Below, piece after piece: positions 32,974 to 44,631 of a stretch of DNA of 64,000 nt. The position numbers were made by a program, and so were the translations under genes. This DNA comes from Botryosphaeria dothidea (Eukaryota > Ascomycota > Dothideomycetes > Botryosphaeriales > Botryosphaeriaceae), in contig WWBZ02000007.1 of assembly GCA_011503125.2 (NCBI GenBank), positions 1,178,001-1,242,000 of the forward strand. Direction: 5' to 3'. Positions within the stretch are counted from its first letter, which is position 1; every line of letters begins with the position of its first letter. The notes under the pieces are model-generated. The model was not told where the DNA came from. It saw only the letters and a program-made list of their open reading frames with translations, and made no database searches.

Positions 32974-34078
32974 GGGGGACCTGTCGAAAAGCTGAGTGCT
33001 CAATGCTGTGGATTTTACCAACCAATTAATCTCCTTCTATTTTGCCCCGGGATCCTGCTCGTATTGGACGTCATGGATGGGCAAGTTGCAGATGCGCAAT
33101 TCGTTGTCGAGGTGGGGTAATTCCTGCCAGGTAGGATCTGCGTGGGCCAAGGCAGCAAGGCTGAGGTGCGGCTAGGGCTGGTCGTGGGGAGAGCAACACG
33201 GAGCTTCTCCTGGGTTTGAGGACGACTGTTCGGCTTGTTCGTGGGTGGTGCGATGGTGTTGAAGAGGGCGGAGCTCGGGGTCGTGTCTTGGCCGGGTTTC
33301 GACCGTCTTGTCCGACTTCTCCCGCCGTCGCTCGCCTTCTCCGCCTCCTTCTCCTTTGTGTGCATCGTCGCTCGCACGACCGCCGCCGATCGCTGTCCAC
33401 GCCGCACTCCGACCATCATTGCAGCGTCCAGCCCCGTGGCCAGGTTATCAGACATGTCCGGCGCTGACTTATCGTCGATCCCGCGCGGTCGGAAGCCCCC
33501 GGCCGGTGCAGGATTCGAAGTGATGCAGCCATCAGCCCATTTTGCGTGCGCCTTTCTTCGACCCCGGATTCTCCACGAACATGTGCCTGCGCGTCTCCAA
33601 AGAATCCAGTGCCGACTAACCCGATCAGGCCATTTACACCTGCGTGGCCCAGTCGGGGCGCGCCGAAAGGAGCTGACTCGGTCGGTCGAACTTCCTCGAT
33701 CGAGGCTGAGGGGTGGTGTGAGCATCACCAGCTTCATGCCAATCCCTCACTCCCGGTCGTCGACTCCAACAGCCGCTGTTGTGAAACTCTCAGCTGACAT
33801 CAGGTCCCCCGCCTGCGATGAATCTTCGCGCAATCTGCTGCCTATCGTGCTTTAAATATGCCTGACCCGGTACTCCCATGCTGTTCTCAGCCCCATCATC
33901 CCAATCCGATTGAGCCTCATCGCCTCTGATCGCTGTACATACGGCCCACCCCTCTTCTTCCTGTTGATATTTCAAGGCACCGCCTTTAATCTCCCCCTCT
34001 CCACTCTATTGAGCGAAATCTCCACTCTCCGCATAGCGCACCTCTCATCTCAACACCACCACATACAAAACCACCATA
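32974..34078. other. Intergenic, 1.1 kb
   Basis: Between the MFS gene and the small mitochondrial gene. On the minus strand, 33178-33037 reads like a possible last exon (LPHLDNELRICNLPIHDV ... DPGAK, stop), but no good upstream exon could be joined. Otherwise nothing supported. Confidence 0.35.
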
Positions 34079-34542
34079 ATGTTCGCCGCCCGCGCACCAT
34101 CCACCATCCTCCGCGCACGGCCCGCCGCCGAGCTGCTCCTCCGCTCGCGGCCCTCCGCCCGCCTCTTCCACCAGACCCCCAAGCTCCGTGCCATGCCCAA
34201 AGATCCTCATGCCGGTTCGCCGTCCCCCCCTGCCCTCCTCCCCACCAACCCACATCACTAACAAACCTGGCAGCCCACACCGTCTCCCAACGCGTGAGAC
34301 AGGCCGTCAAAGGCATCCCCGTCGAGATCTATCCCCTGGGTAAGCGTGCCCACCACACATCCTCCGCCGTCGCTTCGCTGCCGAGGTCGATTTCGCGAGA
34401 ACAAGAGATTGCTGAGTATGTCGAATGTGGCACAGTCGCCGTCATCGCCTGCGGCCTCACCTTCGGCATCTACTCGTTCGTCAGGCCCGCCCGGGAGGAT
34501 CCCACGCTGCGTCTGCACCGGAGTCGCCACAGCGATCATTGA
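34079..34542 (+). CDS. Small mitochondrial inner-membrane protein (NDUFA4/B12D-like, tentative)
   Basis: Exons 34079-34214, 34274-34339 and 34436-34542 give 102 aa. The N-terminus (MFAARAPSTILRARPAAELL, then SARLFHQTP) is a typical mitochondrial presequence rich in Arg and Ala. The mature part reads IPVEIYPLVAVIACGL, one transmembrane helix and the tail REDPTLRLHRSRHSDH. The short stretch before a single TM and the DPxLRxxR tail recall fungal members of the NDUFA4/B12D family (respiratory-chain accessory subunits), but this is from memory and unproven. The gene is easily missed because all exons are short. Confidence 0.6.
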
Positions 34543-35113
34543 TTGCAAAAAGGAAAGAAAAGGAATTTAAAGGGGATATAGGAGTTTTGAATTTGGGGAG
34601 CTGGTTGATACCATCTGGTGTAGGATTATGGAGTATAAACTCTTTTTTGCAAATTCACAAATGCTTGTTTCGTATGGCTGTGCACTCATCATGACGAAGG
34701 AAAGTGTTATGGCATATTTACCTCTTGGTTCAAATGGTCGTTCGGATTATTCGAACGGTGTGCTCTTTGATGTCCTTAAACATTGAATTATCCCATATTC
34801 CAGCGTGCAAGAATGCACCAACAGTCTGGTATTCCCCGCCAAGATCTGTGCGAAGTAACAGGAGTCCTGACAGTGCAATGTTATCACTGCTCAAGGTGGC
34901 TTTGTAATTTAGAAAGCAAGTTGACATGGGGCTATGTTGATGTTCCTCCTGTCGTCGCTCACTGCACTCGAAGATCACCACCTCCTTCTCGAAAGACACG
35001 TTTCTAGAAGAAAAAAGCTCTCCTTGAAAGTCCATCCTCAACTGACCCACTTAAATTTGTCAACTTCACTCCTGAGGAACACGAAATAGGGTTCTTCCCG
35101 CACGTTGTAGGTC
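34543..35113. other. Intergenic / degraded HET remnant
   Basis: AT-richer than neighbours. On the minus strand below the HET-like frame there are short open pieces (e.g. 35050-34730) but no recognisable HET core, so it may be decayed sequence of that gene. Confidence 0.35.
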
Positions 35114-35659
35114 TTATCCTCGAAATTCCTTCACTTGAGAGGATTCTGGCCGGAGGGTTCTTCCATTGGATGTTAAGCCAACGTGCGAAATTTTCTGACT
35201 GGTCATTTGAGAAATCCATGTGTCACCCCCATGGAGGCAACCCGTGTACTCACCATCGTCTGTATGAACTCTCAAGTAGAAGTCTTCGGCAAGCGCTGTA
35301 TTTTGTATCTCGATTGATATGTGGAGGAATTGTAGGCCACGGAACCACTCATACCACGCGCGAGTAGTGATGATGCCCGTCTTAGCTAGGCAGGCACTCC
35401 TGCTCTGACGTCTCAGAATCAAGTTCCAGAGCAGTCTACAGAATACGCACCCTGATTCTGAGTTTGAGAGCATCGAGGGGAGTGCGGGAAGTGTATCTAT
35501 TCTCTCGTATGGGATCTCCAGCACCGCTGATCGACTTTGGTTTGGCTTGTATGCTTTCTCTCCATCGTTGAAAGTCTTGGATAAGATCTTTTCGTGTTCC
35601 GGTTCGTTGAATTGGATGCCCCGACAGTGCCCGCACAGACCGGATAAGTTGTAGGCCAT
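35114..35659 (-). pseudogene. Truncated HET-type protein (N-terminal part only)
   Basis: Open frame of 181 aa from ATG at 35659: MAYNLSGLCGHCRGIQF, then SGCVFCRLLWNLIL, the cysteine-containing leader typical of HET-domain (heterokaryon incompatibility) proteins. The HET core itself (SYxWG-like block) is absent; the frame ends after SSQVKEFRG at 35114, and the downstream 500 bases do not restore it. HET proteins trigger self/non-self cell death in fungi. Probably a remnant; a short expressed protein is not excluded. Confidence 0.45.
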
Positions 35660-35972
35660 AGCGAGTGACCAGAATGTGAAACGGGATGGCTGAAGCGGCT
35701 GGCTTCGGACATGGAGTTTCTACTACGACATGACAGGTGATGGAAGCGCGCCGGGGACAATGAGGTGAAGGGTGCGGCGTTCTAGAAGACATTTGACAAA
35801 CAGACAGCATAGAAGCCTTGCGGCACCGCCACCATGACGCCAACCCTGCTTGCCAAATAGGTGCATACATGTGCATGTGCCAAGTGATGAATCAGACTTC
35901 AGATACCAGACACCCCTCCACGAGTAGAGCTCCATGAACTTCAATATCAAAGACAATTCTTATCGTGAAGGC
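35660..35972. other. Intergenic between two HET genes
   Basis: 313 bases, promoter side of the truncated HET gene and 3' side of the decayed one. Nothing recognised. Confidence 0.4.
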
Positions 35973-37969
35973 CTATACAACCCTCAACTCCACCAACCTC
36001 CCTTCCACCCCCTCCCCCCTCACTAACCCCTCCACAAAACAATGCGACACCGCCCTCCACTCATTTCCCTCCCCCTCGACCCTCCTCAACACCACCGGCG
36101 CATAACACCCCGGCACTACCGCAACCACATCCCCCACTTCCACCGGATGTATACACGCCCCAAACCTTCCCCTCTCCGTCGTCACCACCGGATACACAAC
36201 CCCCTGGTGCCTCTCCAGCGCCGTCACGAAAACCCCCCGGATCGCCGCAAACCGGGACGTCGGCGGGGAAGAACTCCCTGAACCTGCTCCCCCGCCACGG
36301 CGCGTACTCCGCGTCCAGCAGCGCGCGGAACTGCTGCAGGTCGACGAAATTCGCATGGTCGAGGACTGGCGCCGGGCAGGGCGTCGAGCCAGGGGATGTC
36401 GAGGACAGTGGGCGTGCCGCGGCAGTCGAGCGGGGCGTGGCGGTGCAGGGTGCGGACGATGGCGGTCTTGAGGTCGGCGCCTGGCGGCGGCGCGACGGAG
36501 GGCTGGCGCGCGGGCTGGAGGACGCTGAGGGCGCCGTTCGCGTATCCGAGGTGCGGCGCGGTGCCGGCGATGGCGTCGCAGAGGAAGGCTTTGGTGACGA
36601 GCGTGCGGCCGTCTTGGGACACTGAAAAGTCCGGACGTAGGCTGGGTGCGGCGGTGCAGTCGGTGGCCCAGAGGTAGGGGTCCCAGCGATCCGTGAGGTC
36701 CGCGACCCAGCTGGGGACGGCGAAGTTGGGGTGCATGTTGCCGGTCAGGACCATGTCGAGGTTGCCGAACCCGTGGATGAGGGCGCGGCCGAAGTCTGCG
36801 TAGACGTGCTCGACTGGAGCGGCGTAGTCGGGCTCGATGTGGCGTACCACGTAGTCCGGGATCATGCCCATCAGGCCGTAGACTTTGTCCCGCGGGTCTT
36901 TCTCGTGGGCCAGTCGGCCCAGCATGAGCAGCAGCGCGAGCTCCTCCATGTCCACCCTTTTGCGTTCTGCGTCGCTGGAGTCTCAAGGCTAGCGCTCCTA
37001 GTGGCGCACAACGAGCTCCATCAGCTTCAGGATCTGCCACACCCGCTCCCTGCTCTTGATCGCGCCGGCGATGTTGGTTGCACGAGCCAAAAAGTTCCGC
37101 AGCGGGATGAGGCTGAAGACGTAGGGCCCGAAGAGCAGCGAGGCGTTGAAAGGGCCAAGGCACTTCTCCTGGATAATCCATGTCCGGGTCCAGTACGTGA
37201 CATTCCCCAGCCTTTCGACAGCAGCGCGCAGCGCCGAGCTGAGCAGCGGGTCTTGCAGAGTCCTGGTGATGGCCTGCTTGGTGGAGGCGTCGTCCACGCA
37301 GCGCGAGACGATTCTCTGCAGCTCCACCAGGCTGGCCGCGTCGTCGTCAGTTTCTGAGAGCTCGCCCAGCCAGATGGTGACGAGCAGGGCACGGCCGAAG
37401 ATTTCGCCCATGCGGCGCACTTGGCGGCTGCGCTCTTTCAGGTCGGCCTGGTTGATGGAGATGGCGTCGACCCATAGCTTCAGGCCGTCGAAGTAGTCGC
37501 GATGGTGGACGAAGCGGCGCAACGCGGTCTCGAGGTTGCGGCCGACGAAGAAGAGGGTGCCATTCAGTAGAATGGGCCGCTTTTGTGACTCGTCGCCATA
37601 GGTGTAGCTCAGGGCACCGTAGTCTCCCCAGGAGAAGCGGTGGTAACGGGGATGGGCGGAAGCGCGATCCGGTGGGGTGTCGGCGCGTCCAGGAGGACTA
37701 TGAGAGGAGTAGCGATCATTTGTTTCGGTGTGCCAGAGGTCATAGCTGCTGCGCCGTGACATGGACGGTGTCTTCACGACGAATTGGTCATAGTCATCCA
37801 ACCGCTCGTCGAGTGAGACATGCTCAAGGGTGCACCTGACCAGGCCAACATGTTCGGAAGATGCAGGCGTCGTGGCTGCAAGATCGTCAGGCTTTGAAAA
37901 CGATAGCACGCGAACCTCGTTGCGCTCTTCTGCCAGCGGTTGGTAGGAAAACTCGGGGACGGAAGCCAT
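35973..37969 (-). pseudogene. HET-domain protein gene with stops and frame changes
   Basis: From ATG at 37969 the frame shows a HET domain: WGDYGALSYTYGDE, RNLETALRRF, LKLWVDAISINQADLKERSRQV, IWLGELSETDDDA and YWTRTWIIQEK, then DPRDKVYGLMGMIPDY. Between the last two blocks three stops fall within 18 bases in the same frame: TAG (37000-36998), TAG (36991-36989) and TGA (36985-36983). Each is one C-to-T step from CAG, CAG and CGA. Near 36360 and 36250 the coding frame shifts twice before the C-terminal part (GDVVAVVPGCYAPVVLRRV) ends at 35973. A 71-nt intron with a weak GTGGCA donor could hide the stops but would not mend the later shifts. The family causes heterokaryon incompatibility. Confidence 0.6.
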
Positions 37970-38584
37970 CGTTGCAGGAGGTAAGGGCCGAGCGTGGGAA
38001 TAGTCATCGCCGAGAACGAAGAAAAGCCATCTTCAGCCGTGCCTCGGAAGGTCCTGCCGTCTGCTGAAAGAGTGCAGTACACCGTTAAGCACTATGCTAG
38101 AAGTAGAGCCCTGTCGCACCGCCACAACGATTATCAAAAGGACCCCACGCAAGGCCATCTGCGCTGACTTACTTTGTTCATCAGATGATCATCGGCTCTA
38201 GCATAGACATCAGTTGTGGAGAGCTCACAGCACCGCTCCATCAAAGGCAAAAAAGGTCTCTCATTTGAACTACAGAACCAAAGGAACAAGTGAAGCAGAA
38301 GAAAAAACCATGGTCCGGTCCTGACCACTCCTCCTCCATCTTACCTAGCCCCCAAACGAAAGGCGGGCGGCACCCAAGGAGGAGAAGGCAGCCGATGAAC
38401 GAGCGCAAAATCCTCCATAAAACCAACGATCTCGTCTCTTGTCTGAACAAAAATGACACCAATGAAAGCTTTCAACGGATGAATACAACAGGAAGGAAAA
38501 CGCCGTGAAGCCCCCAACCGGCATACCACAATGCTGCCATTAACTCGAAACAAGAAAGAGGAAAAAGAAAACCCCGTCAGCCCG
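37970..38584. other. Intergenic, HET gene to Rab GAP
   Basis: 615 bases; HET promoter and 3' region of the GAP gene. No gene seen. Confidence 0.45.
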
Positions 38585-41500
38585 TTACAACGAGCTCCCC
38601 TGATCGAATTCCACAACTCTCCTGCTGGCATCGCTAGCCGTCCGGTCCCTGCTCGGCTTCAGCGCCTCTCCCAACAACTCCCCATCCTTTCCACCAGCTC
38701 CCTGTCCTGCTCCTCCGCTCGTCCCCTCCCCGGTATCGGCGTCAATCAAGTTTTGCACCTCCGCCTTTGCCTTCTCTTCCACATCCTCGGTCTCCGCGCC
38801 CTCCAAGAGATCCCTGTCCCTCTCGTGCAGACTCCTCGTCTCTGCACCGCCACCGTGCTTCCCATCGTCTTCGTCGTCATCATCGTCGGCAACGTGGCCT
38901 TGAGCGCGTTCCATCTCGCGCTGGGCCTCGTCCATGCGGCGCTTGACCTCCGCAGCGACGCGCATGCCGTCCGAGACGATGTTGTCGAGCATGCCGCGCA
39001 GACCCTTGCCGGGCGGGACGATGCCGCCAGTGCTTGGAACGGATGGGAGAGAGACCGATCCGGCGGAATTGGCAGAAGTAGGGGTGCGCCCGGCGTTGGC
39101 AAAGGTGGTGAGATTGGCGCCGGTAGTGGTGGGAACGTCGGAGAGGCGGAAAGAGTTTGCGAAGGCGCGGTCGAAGAAGTGCTCAAGGGTCTCATCGGCG
39201 AGTATGACCATGCGGAAGGTTGGGAGGGTAATGTGAAGAGGATGAGCAGGGTCCAGAGCCGCGTTCGCCGATTTCACGTCGGGCTTGGGGGAGAGTGGGG
39301 CCTCGTCTGTTGCTTCGTCGGCCTTGGGGGCAGGCTCGGAGGGTTTAGGCTTGTCATCGATTTCGAGGAGATTCTCTTCGTCATCCTCGTCACCGATACT
39401 GAAGTCGTTGACTGCGTCCGAGGTATTCTTGACTTCTTGGCCCTTGTTGATTTCGTGATCAGGATCGGCATACTCGAAGCATCGTCGAATAAATGCCGAT
39501 ATACTATTTAGAATCGCTTCGTCAGTCGTTCTTGCTTCAGGATCGTCTGTCGAAACCAGCTCATTCATGGACCTCGTAGGTGAGCCCCCGTCGTCCAGGC
39601 CTCGCCTTGTCAGGAATAGTAAAGCCTCTGAAATCCTCAAAATACCCTCCCTATCCACCCTGCCATCACCGTCATCATCGTAAAGCTCAAAGAAGTACTG
39701 AATGTTAGTCATGATGTCCTTGCTTCCCTTGACTGCTGCGAATCCGGACACGACGTCCTGAAGACTTAGAGTTCCCTCATCAGTCCGGTCCCATTTGCGG
39801 AAAATTCGTTGCATGAATTCGTGATCGGCAGGCTCAGGACCAGATCCCCAAGGGCCAAGGCTTGAACGAGATCGATTGTTTCCAAAGTAGGAGTGCGCTT
39901 GCTTTTCTTGTTCAGTAGGAGGTGTAGGTGAATCTGTAACTGCCCATTTGGCGATGCCTTTTGATTGTCAGCGTGCCCTTCTAAATTACAATCAGTCTCG
40001 ACTCACCTGCAAGGAATTCCCTAAATGCATCATAATCCATCTGTGTGGGACTTGGGCCAAGAGCAACTCTACCCTTTTCAACGTCACCGCCGAAGGAGAA
40101 TCCAGTGATGAGTTGCGAGGCCCGCATTTTGCTGGCTCGCTCTTTCCTTTCCTCCTCTTGCTTTGCCTGTTGAGATCTTTGCTGTCTCTCATATAGGACA
40201 CCATAGAACTTATCATAAAGGAATCCGAGGTCGTTCATACTGAGCTTTTTACTCTCGGATCCTAGGTTTCGTAACGACGTGCGCTTTGCAAAGTTCTCAA
40301 TGTTGTCCAAAACAACCTCCTTATGTTTCGCACGTTGCTCGGAGATGGTGTTCTGCGTGATTCCTGCAAACTCTTTGAATGCGATGACCATGAGCTCCTG
40401 GAACCTGGTGACCGCTCTCAACTTGGCATTGTCGGATTTAGGATGGGCGGACTCGTCCAGACGAGCAAAGTAGGATTTCAAGACAGAAATAAATGTTCCA
40501 TCATCCGTAGCATCTAACAGCTCCTCTCCATTGATTCGAAGGATCGCAAGGCCAATCTGGAAAAGAACCTTGGGGCCTTCCAGGAAGAAGACATCCAAAA
40601 CGCGGAAAGCGAAAATCAACGGCATCGAGTTGATGTAGAGCGAGAGGAACCAAGGGAGTGAAACGACCGATAGCTGGATATCATACTTTTGTAGATGGTC
40701 CCAGAGAATAGGCATGGTCTTCTCCACAAGCGATTCGAACACGCGCTGATCCAGTAATGTGCCGTACATGGTCGTGGAATAGTATCCTGGTAGTAGTCGA
40801 TCGCAAAGTATTGAGAGCAGGAAGAATGCCTGCGGTTCGGACATGTAACTGCGATAATTAGCTTCGGTGATTTCATAACCCAAAAACAGACGTACATGAG
40901 AAGCGCAGCTACGACAATATTCATAGCTTGACAATACCCAACCTCAGGATTTGTCCAGCTATATGCAGTCAAGACACGCCTCAGACGATCGATACCTTCA
41001 TCGTTCTGGAAACCAGGGTATTCAGGCAAGCTTCTGTTGAGATCCTTCTCAATCTCGTCTATAGCAAGCGACTCGCGTCCCGTGTTTTTCGTAAGAGTTT
41101 CTTCGTACAGCTTCGGATTTTGCAGACGGAGAACGAATGATCCAGAGGTAAGCTCCCAAATCTCGCCCCTCAGGCGATTTGGTAAACCGACACGGATAAG
41201 TTTGTGGAAGGTTGGCTGGCGAATAAGGGTAGCATTCCGACCGTTCTCTGCCACGGGTCAGTTTCCTCCACTGTGACAGCTCTGATGAAATTCATACCTC
41301 TTAGGTATTCCCGCCAAAGCCTTATTTTTGTTGGTTCGCGCAGCTTGCGCGGATTCCCAGGGTACTTGAACTGCATCCCCAAGCCGGTATCCGGGGGTTG
41401 CCGCTTCGGGCCATCCCCATCCTTCGCACTCGCATCGTCGGAGAGCAGGAATTCCGAGTAGCACGTCTGTACGACGGTCTTGAGATTCTCTACGTCCTTA

Positions 41501-42096
41501 ACTCCTTCGCGGAGACCGCGCTTCAAGGCGTCGCAAAATCGTTCGCATTGCTGTCTGCTTCCAGCCAGCTGTATAGTAAGCTTTTGCGGCACGGTGCCCT
41601 CCTTCTTCGCCCTATTGGCATCGACCATGCCATTTATGGTTGTGATGGCCAGCGCGAACATGTAGCTTTGGCTGTGCAGGCGCTCAACGCGGCGGATGGC
41701 GCAGAGCGGGATGGTAAAGCCATTGCCCGCAGGTCCGGCGCCATGAGTCTGCCCCGTAAAGACGGAGCTAGCGCTCAGGCTGGCGGTGGACAGGAAGCTC
41801 GAGCCCTGGGTGGAGAAGCACAGGAACTGCTCGCTCAGGTGGAGCTTCCCGACATAGTGATTGCCCTGATGCCGGTCTGCATTCTGGCTGTCCTGACTTG
41901 TGCGGGTGGTGTGGTGGCCGGGGAGGGTCAGCTCGGCGGCGATCTCCTGGAGGGGGTTCTGCGACTCGGGAAGGCGGAATTGGTGACGAAAGAGAGTGGC
42001 TTTGGAGGGGCGGCGGTCTGAGTTAGGACTGGCGAGGGCGAGCGACGGCTCAATGAACTGCTGGGCCTTCTGCACCAAGCTCGAGATGTTGAACAT
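38585..42096 (-). CDS. Rab GTPase-activating protein with GRAM-like, TBC and EF-hand regions
   Basis: Exons 42096-41298, 41247-40896, 40848-40007 and 39957-38585 give 1121 aa. It stimulates GTP hydrolysis on Rab proteins in membrane traffic. Order: GRAM-like N-terminus ([33 protein letters not shown]), then TBC domain with [17 protein letters not shown], the IxxDxxR-equivalent [15 protein letters not shown], the YCQ block [16 protein letters not shown] and [10 protein letters not shown]. The conserved catalytic Arg position reads Asn-Arg here (DLNRSLP). EF-hand [13 protein letters not shown] lies near residue 753. The tail is acidic and low-complexity (DDDDDEDDG). Domain order matches yeast Gyp2/Mdr1 and animal TBC1D8/9. 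Confidence 0.92.
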
Positions 42097-42582
42097 GGTC
42101 GCGGATGGAGGGGCTCATTTAGCTGGATCGGGGGTCAGCTCGCATGAGAGAGGTCAGAGCGGCGGGCGCTGGGACTGACGCTTCATACTACGTGGCAGGC
42201 AAGTCGGAATGCTCGGCGAGCGCTTGGAGGGGAGCTTGGTATGTAGGGCTGAAGAGAAGCTGTTATACGGTCGAGTCGACCTCTTGCGGAGCGCAAGCAT
42301 TCCCGTGTCCGTCCCGATCAATCGGTTGAATCGCGGGATGACCTCACGCTCTTGGCAGCCGCCCAAGTAAGTGAGCCTCTGTAACCACAGACAAAGCCAC
42401 GCCGAACACGCGTTCTCGATCCATACAGACCCGGCAAAGCAACCAGATGATTTCCACATGCATTTCCACATCACATCCTACCCACTATTGATACAGGATT
42501 CACCGAGTCATGCCACTGCCATACGCAGTAATCCGCCCAGAAACCGCACACCACCAACGCCGTTCACATGCCCACATCCCAC
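42097..42582. other. Intergenic, Rab GAP to CDC37
   Basis: About 490 bases: promoter of the GAP gene and 3' region of CDC37 (same strand). Nothing else. Confidence 0.45.
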
Positions 42583-44132
42583 CTACTCCGGATCCGCCGC
42601 CAATTGCGACTCGTCCACAATCTCGCCAGGCATGCGGCCTGTCTTCTCGATTTCCTTCACCTTCGCCTGCCCTTCCTCCGTTGTTGCATCGATGACACCC
42701 TCCTCCAAGCTAAGCATTCCGCCGTTGCCCAGCTGCTCCACAACCTGCTCTGCCTCGTCCACACTCATTTTCGCTAGCACCTTGTTCACTTCGTCCAACT
42801 TTCCACTTTCAAGTGCCCTCTGAAGGCCAGGCGGGAAGGTGTCAAAAATCGCTCTCGCAATCTTGTTGTCGTCATACAACGATTCCGGATTCGACTCGTC
42901 CACTGGCTGAGGCACACGGATGTTGATGGTGGTATTGGGATCAACAGCGTGCAGCTGAATCTGTTCAACGCCCTCCGGCTCAGGGTTGTTCTTGCGCTCC
43001 TCAAGGATCTCAGCCGCGCGCGTATTGATACGCCTGTAGGTGTTATCAACATCATCCTTGAAGAGCTTCCGGGCCTGGTGATCCTTAGTCGTGATGCTGT
43101 GTTCTCATTAGCACGCGTCATGTTATTTTCACTCTAAAAGACTTACCGCTTGAAGAACAACTGCACACCATCCTTGCCGAGCTGACGGCAGTACTGAATG
43201 AGTAATGCCTGGTGCACGCACTGGTGCGCGTACTGGTGCTTGCCCTCCAATTCCGCATCGAAAGCCTCCACAAGAAGACCGTCCGTCTCCTTCTCCTTCA
43301 GAATATTGGGATGCTGCGAAATGAACTGCAGGCTAGAACGGTAGTCATCCATCTTGATACTGGCAAACTGCTTCGCATCGGGGCTAGCCTTGATGTTGTC
43401 CGGATCATCATCCTCAATATCTGCGTCGGCACCAGAGGATTGACCGGTATCGGTACGAGAGATATCAGGGCGGCCAGGGTTGAGCAGCTCCACCGAGTCT
43501 GTCTTTTGCGCAGGTGAGGAAGAAGGAGCATCAGAGGCTTTCTTCACGTTCGAGTAGTCAAATCCGGTGTGGAGATCATCACTCGTGATGTGCTTCTTGT
43601 CCTCCTTCTCCAGCTCAGCAAGCTTTGCCAAAAGCTGCTTCTGCAAGCCGGCCACTCTGTCCCTATGCTCTTGAACCTGCGTGATGAAGCCTTCGTAGCG
43701 GGTTTCAGGCTTCTTTTCATCCACCTCCTTCTTAACCTCATCCACAAGAGCTGCCAACATCTGTGACCATGTTGGCTTTTCCTTGATCTGGGTATGAACG
43801 CCCTCCGGAGGTGGCGGAGGCCGGTCTTGCGAAGGGTCGACGGCCGACTCCATCATTGACTGGAAGACAAGTTGGTCGGCGTTGTCGGAAGAAGAGGTGT
43901 CACGGTGAGACTTCAGGGCAGTGAGAAGGTTGTCAATACGCTCCATCAGGCCATCGTTGATGATCCGCTCGTACTTCAAGGTGGTAATCTGGTGACGGCG
44001 TTGAGCGCGCTCCATATGAATCTGGTTTTGCTTCGCCTGGATGAATGAGCGCTTGTCGACATTGGGGTGAACTTCGACATCCGAGTCATCGCTGAGTTCC
44101 AGCGCGTCCCACTTGCTGTAGTCGATAGGCAT
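42583..44132 (-). CDS. cdc37: Hsp90 co-chaperone Cdc37
   Basis: Exons 44132-43147 and 43096-42583 give 499 aa. A cytosolic co-chaperone that delivers protein kinases to Hsp90. The N-terminus MPIDYSKWDALELSDDSDVE is diagnostic: it contains the kinase-binding region and the conserved Ser of the SDDSD casein-kinase-2 site. A long charged coiled coil follows (RAQRRHQITTLKYERIINDG). The central Hsp90-binding region has FISQHPNILKEKETDGLLVE, AHQCVHQALLIQYCRQLGKDG and ARKLFKDDV; the C-terminal domain ends with IDATTEEGQAKVKEIE. I preferred the second ATG (MPIDYSKW) over MQPT four codons upstream. Confidence 0.95.
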
Positions 44133-44631
44133 GGTGGGCTGCAATGAGAGTTTCGAGGTAGAAGGCGGGGTGCTGCTTGGCTATGACGTTCGTGGCCGAG
44201 TTGCGCAGAATAGCTTTCTGCGATGAGGGCGGGCAATTGAAATCGGTGGTAGCAGATGTGTGCCGAGGAGATTGATGCAGGTGGCCGAGATACGAGAAAG
44301 ACGCCTGTGTGTAGAAGGCGCGGGTGTTTTTTCTTTGGAGTTCTACAGACCCCCCGCCTAGGTTGCAGCGGGACCCTTCCTGCCTGGAGCACGGGCCGGG
44401 CGACGCCTGCCACTCGCAGTCATCTAGCCGGTGTCATCATCACTTTCGCATCGTATTGCGGCTCGCAAGCCTACAACGTGCCTTTTTCACAACACTCTCT
44501 GCGTACCATCATGCTCACGCGCGCAAGGCCTGCTCCAGTCTCCTGCTTCCACACTATCCGTCCTTGCCGCTGGTAAGCAGCGCACACCGTCCCGGCCTGC
44601 AGCGCGCCTGCCCTTCTCCCTCGCCCACGCA
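44133..44631. promoter_or_regulatory. Divergent promoter of CDC37 and the ABC transporter
   Basis: 499 bases separate the start codons. An ATG at 44511 in another frame (MLTRARPAPVSC) could belong to a spliced 5' exon of the transporter; not resolved. Confidence 0.4.

Noticed and set aside
33015..33737. 240-aa minus-strand and 206-aa plus-strand open frames overlapping each other
   Set aside because: Compositionally biased, no motif, no good start context. A short C-terminal-like piece (33178-33037) looks coding but could not be joined to an upstream exon.
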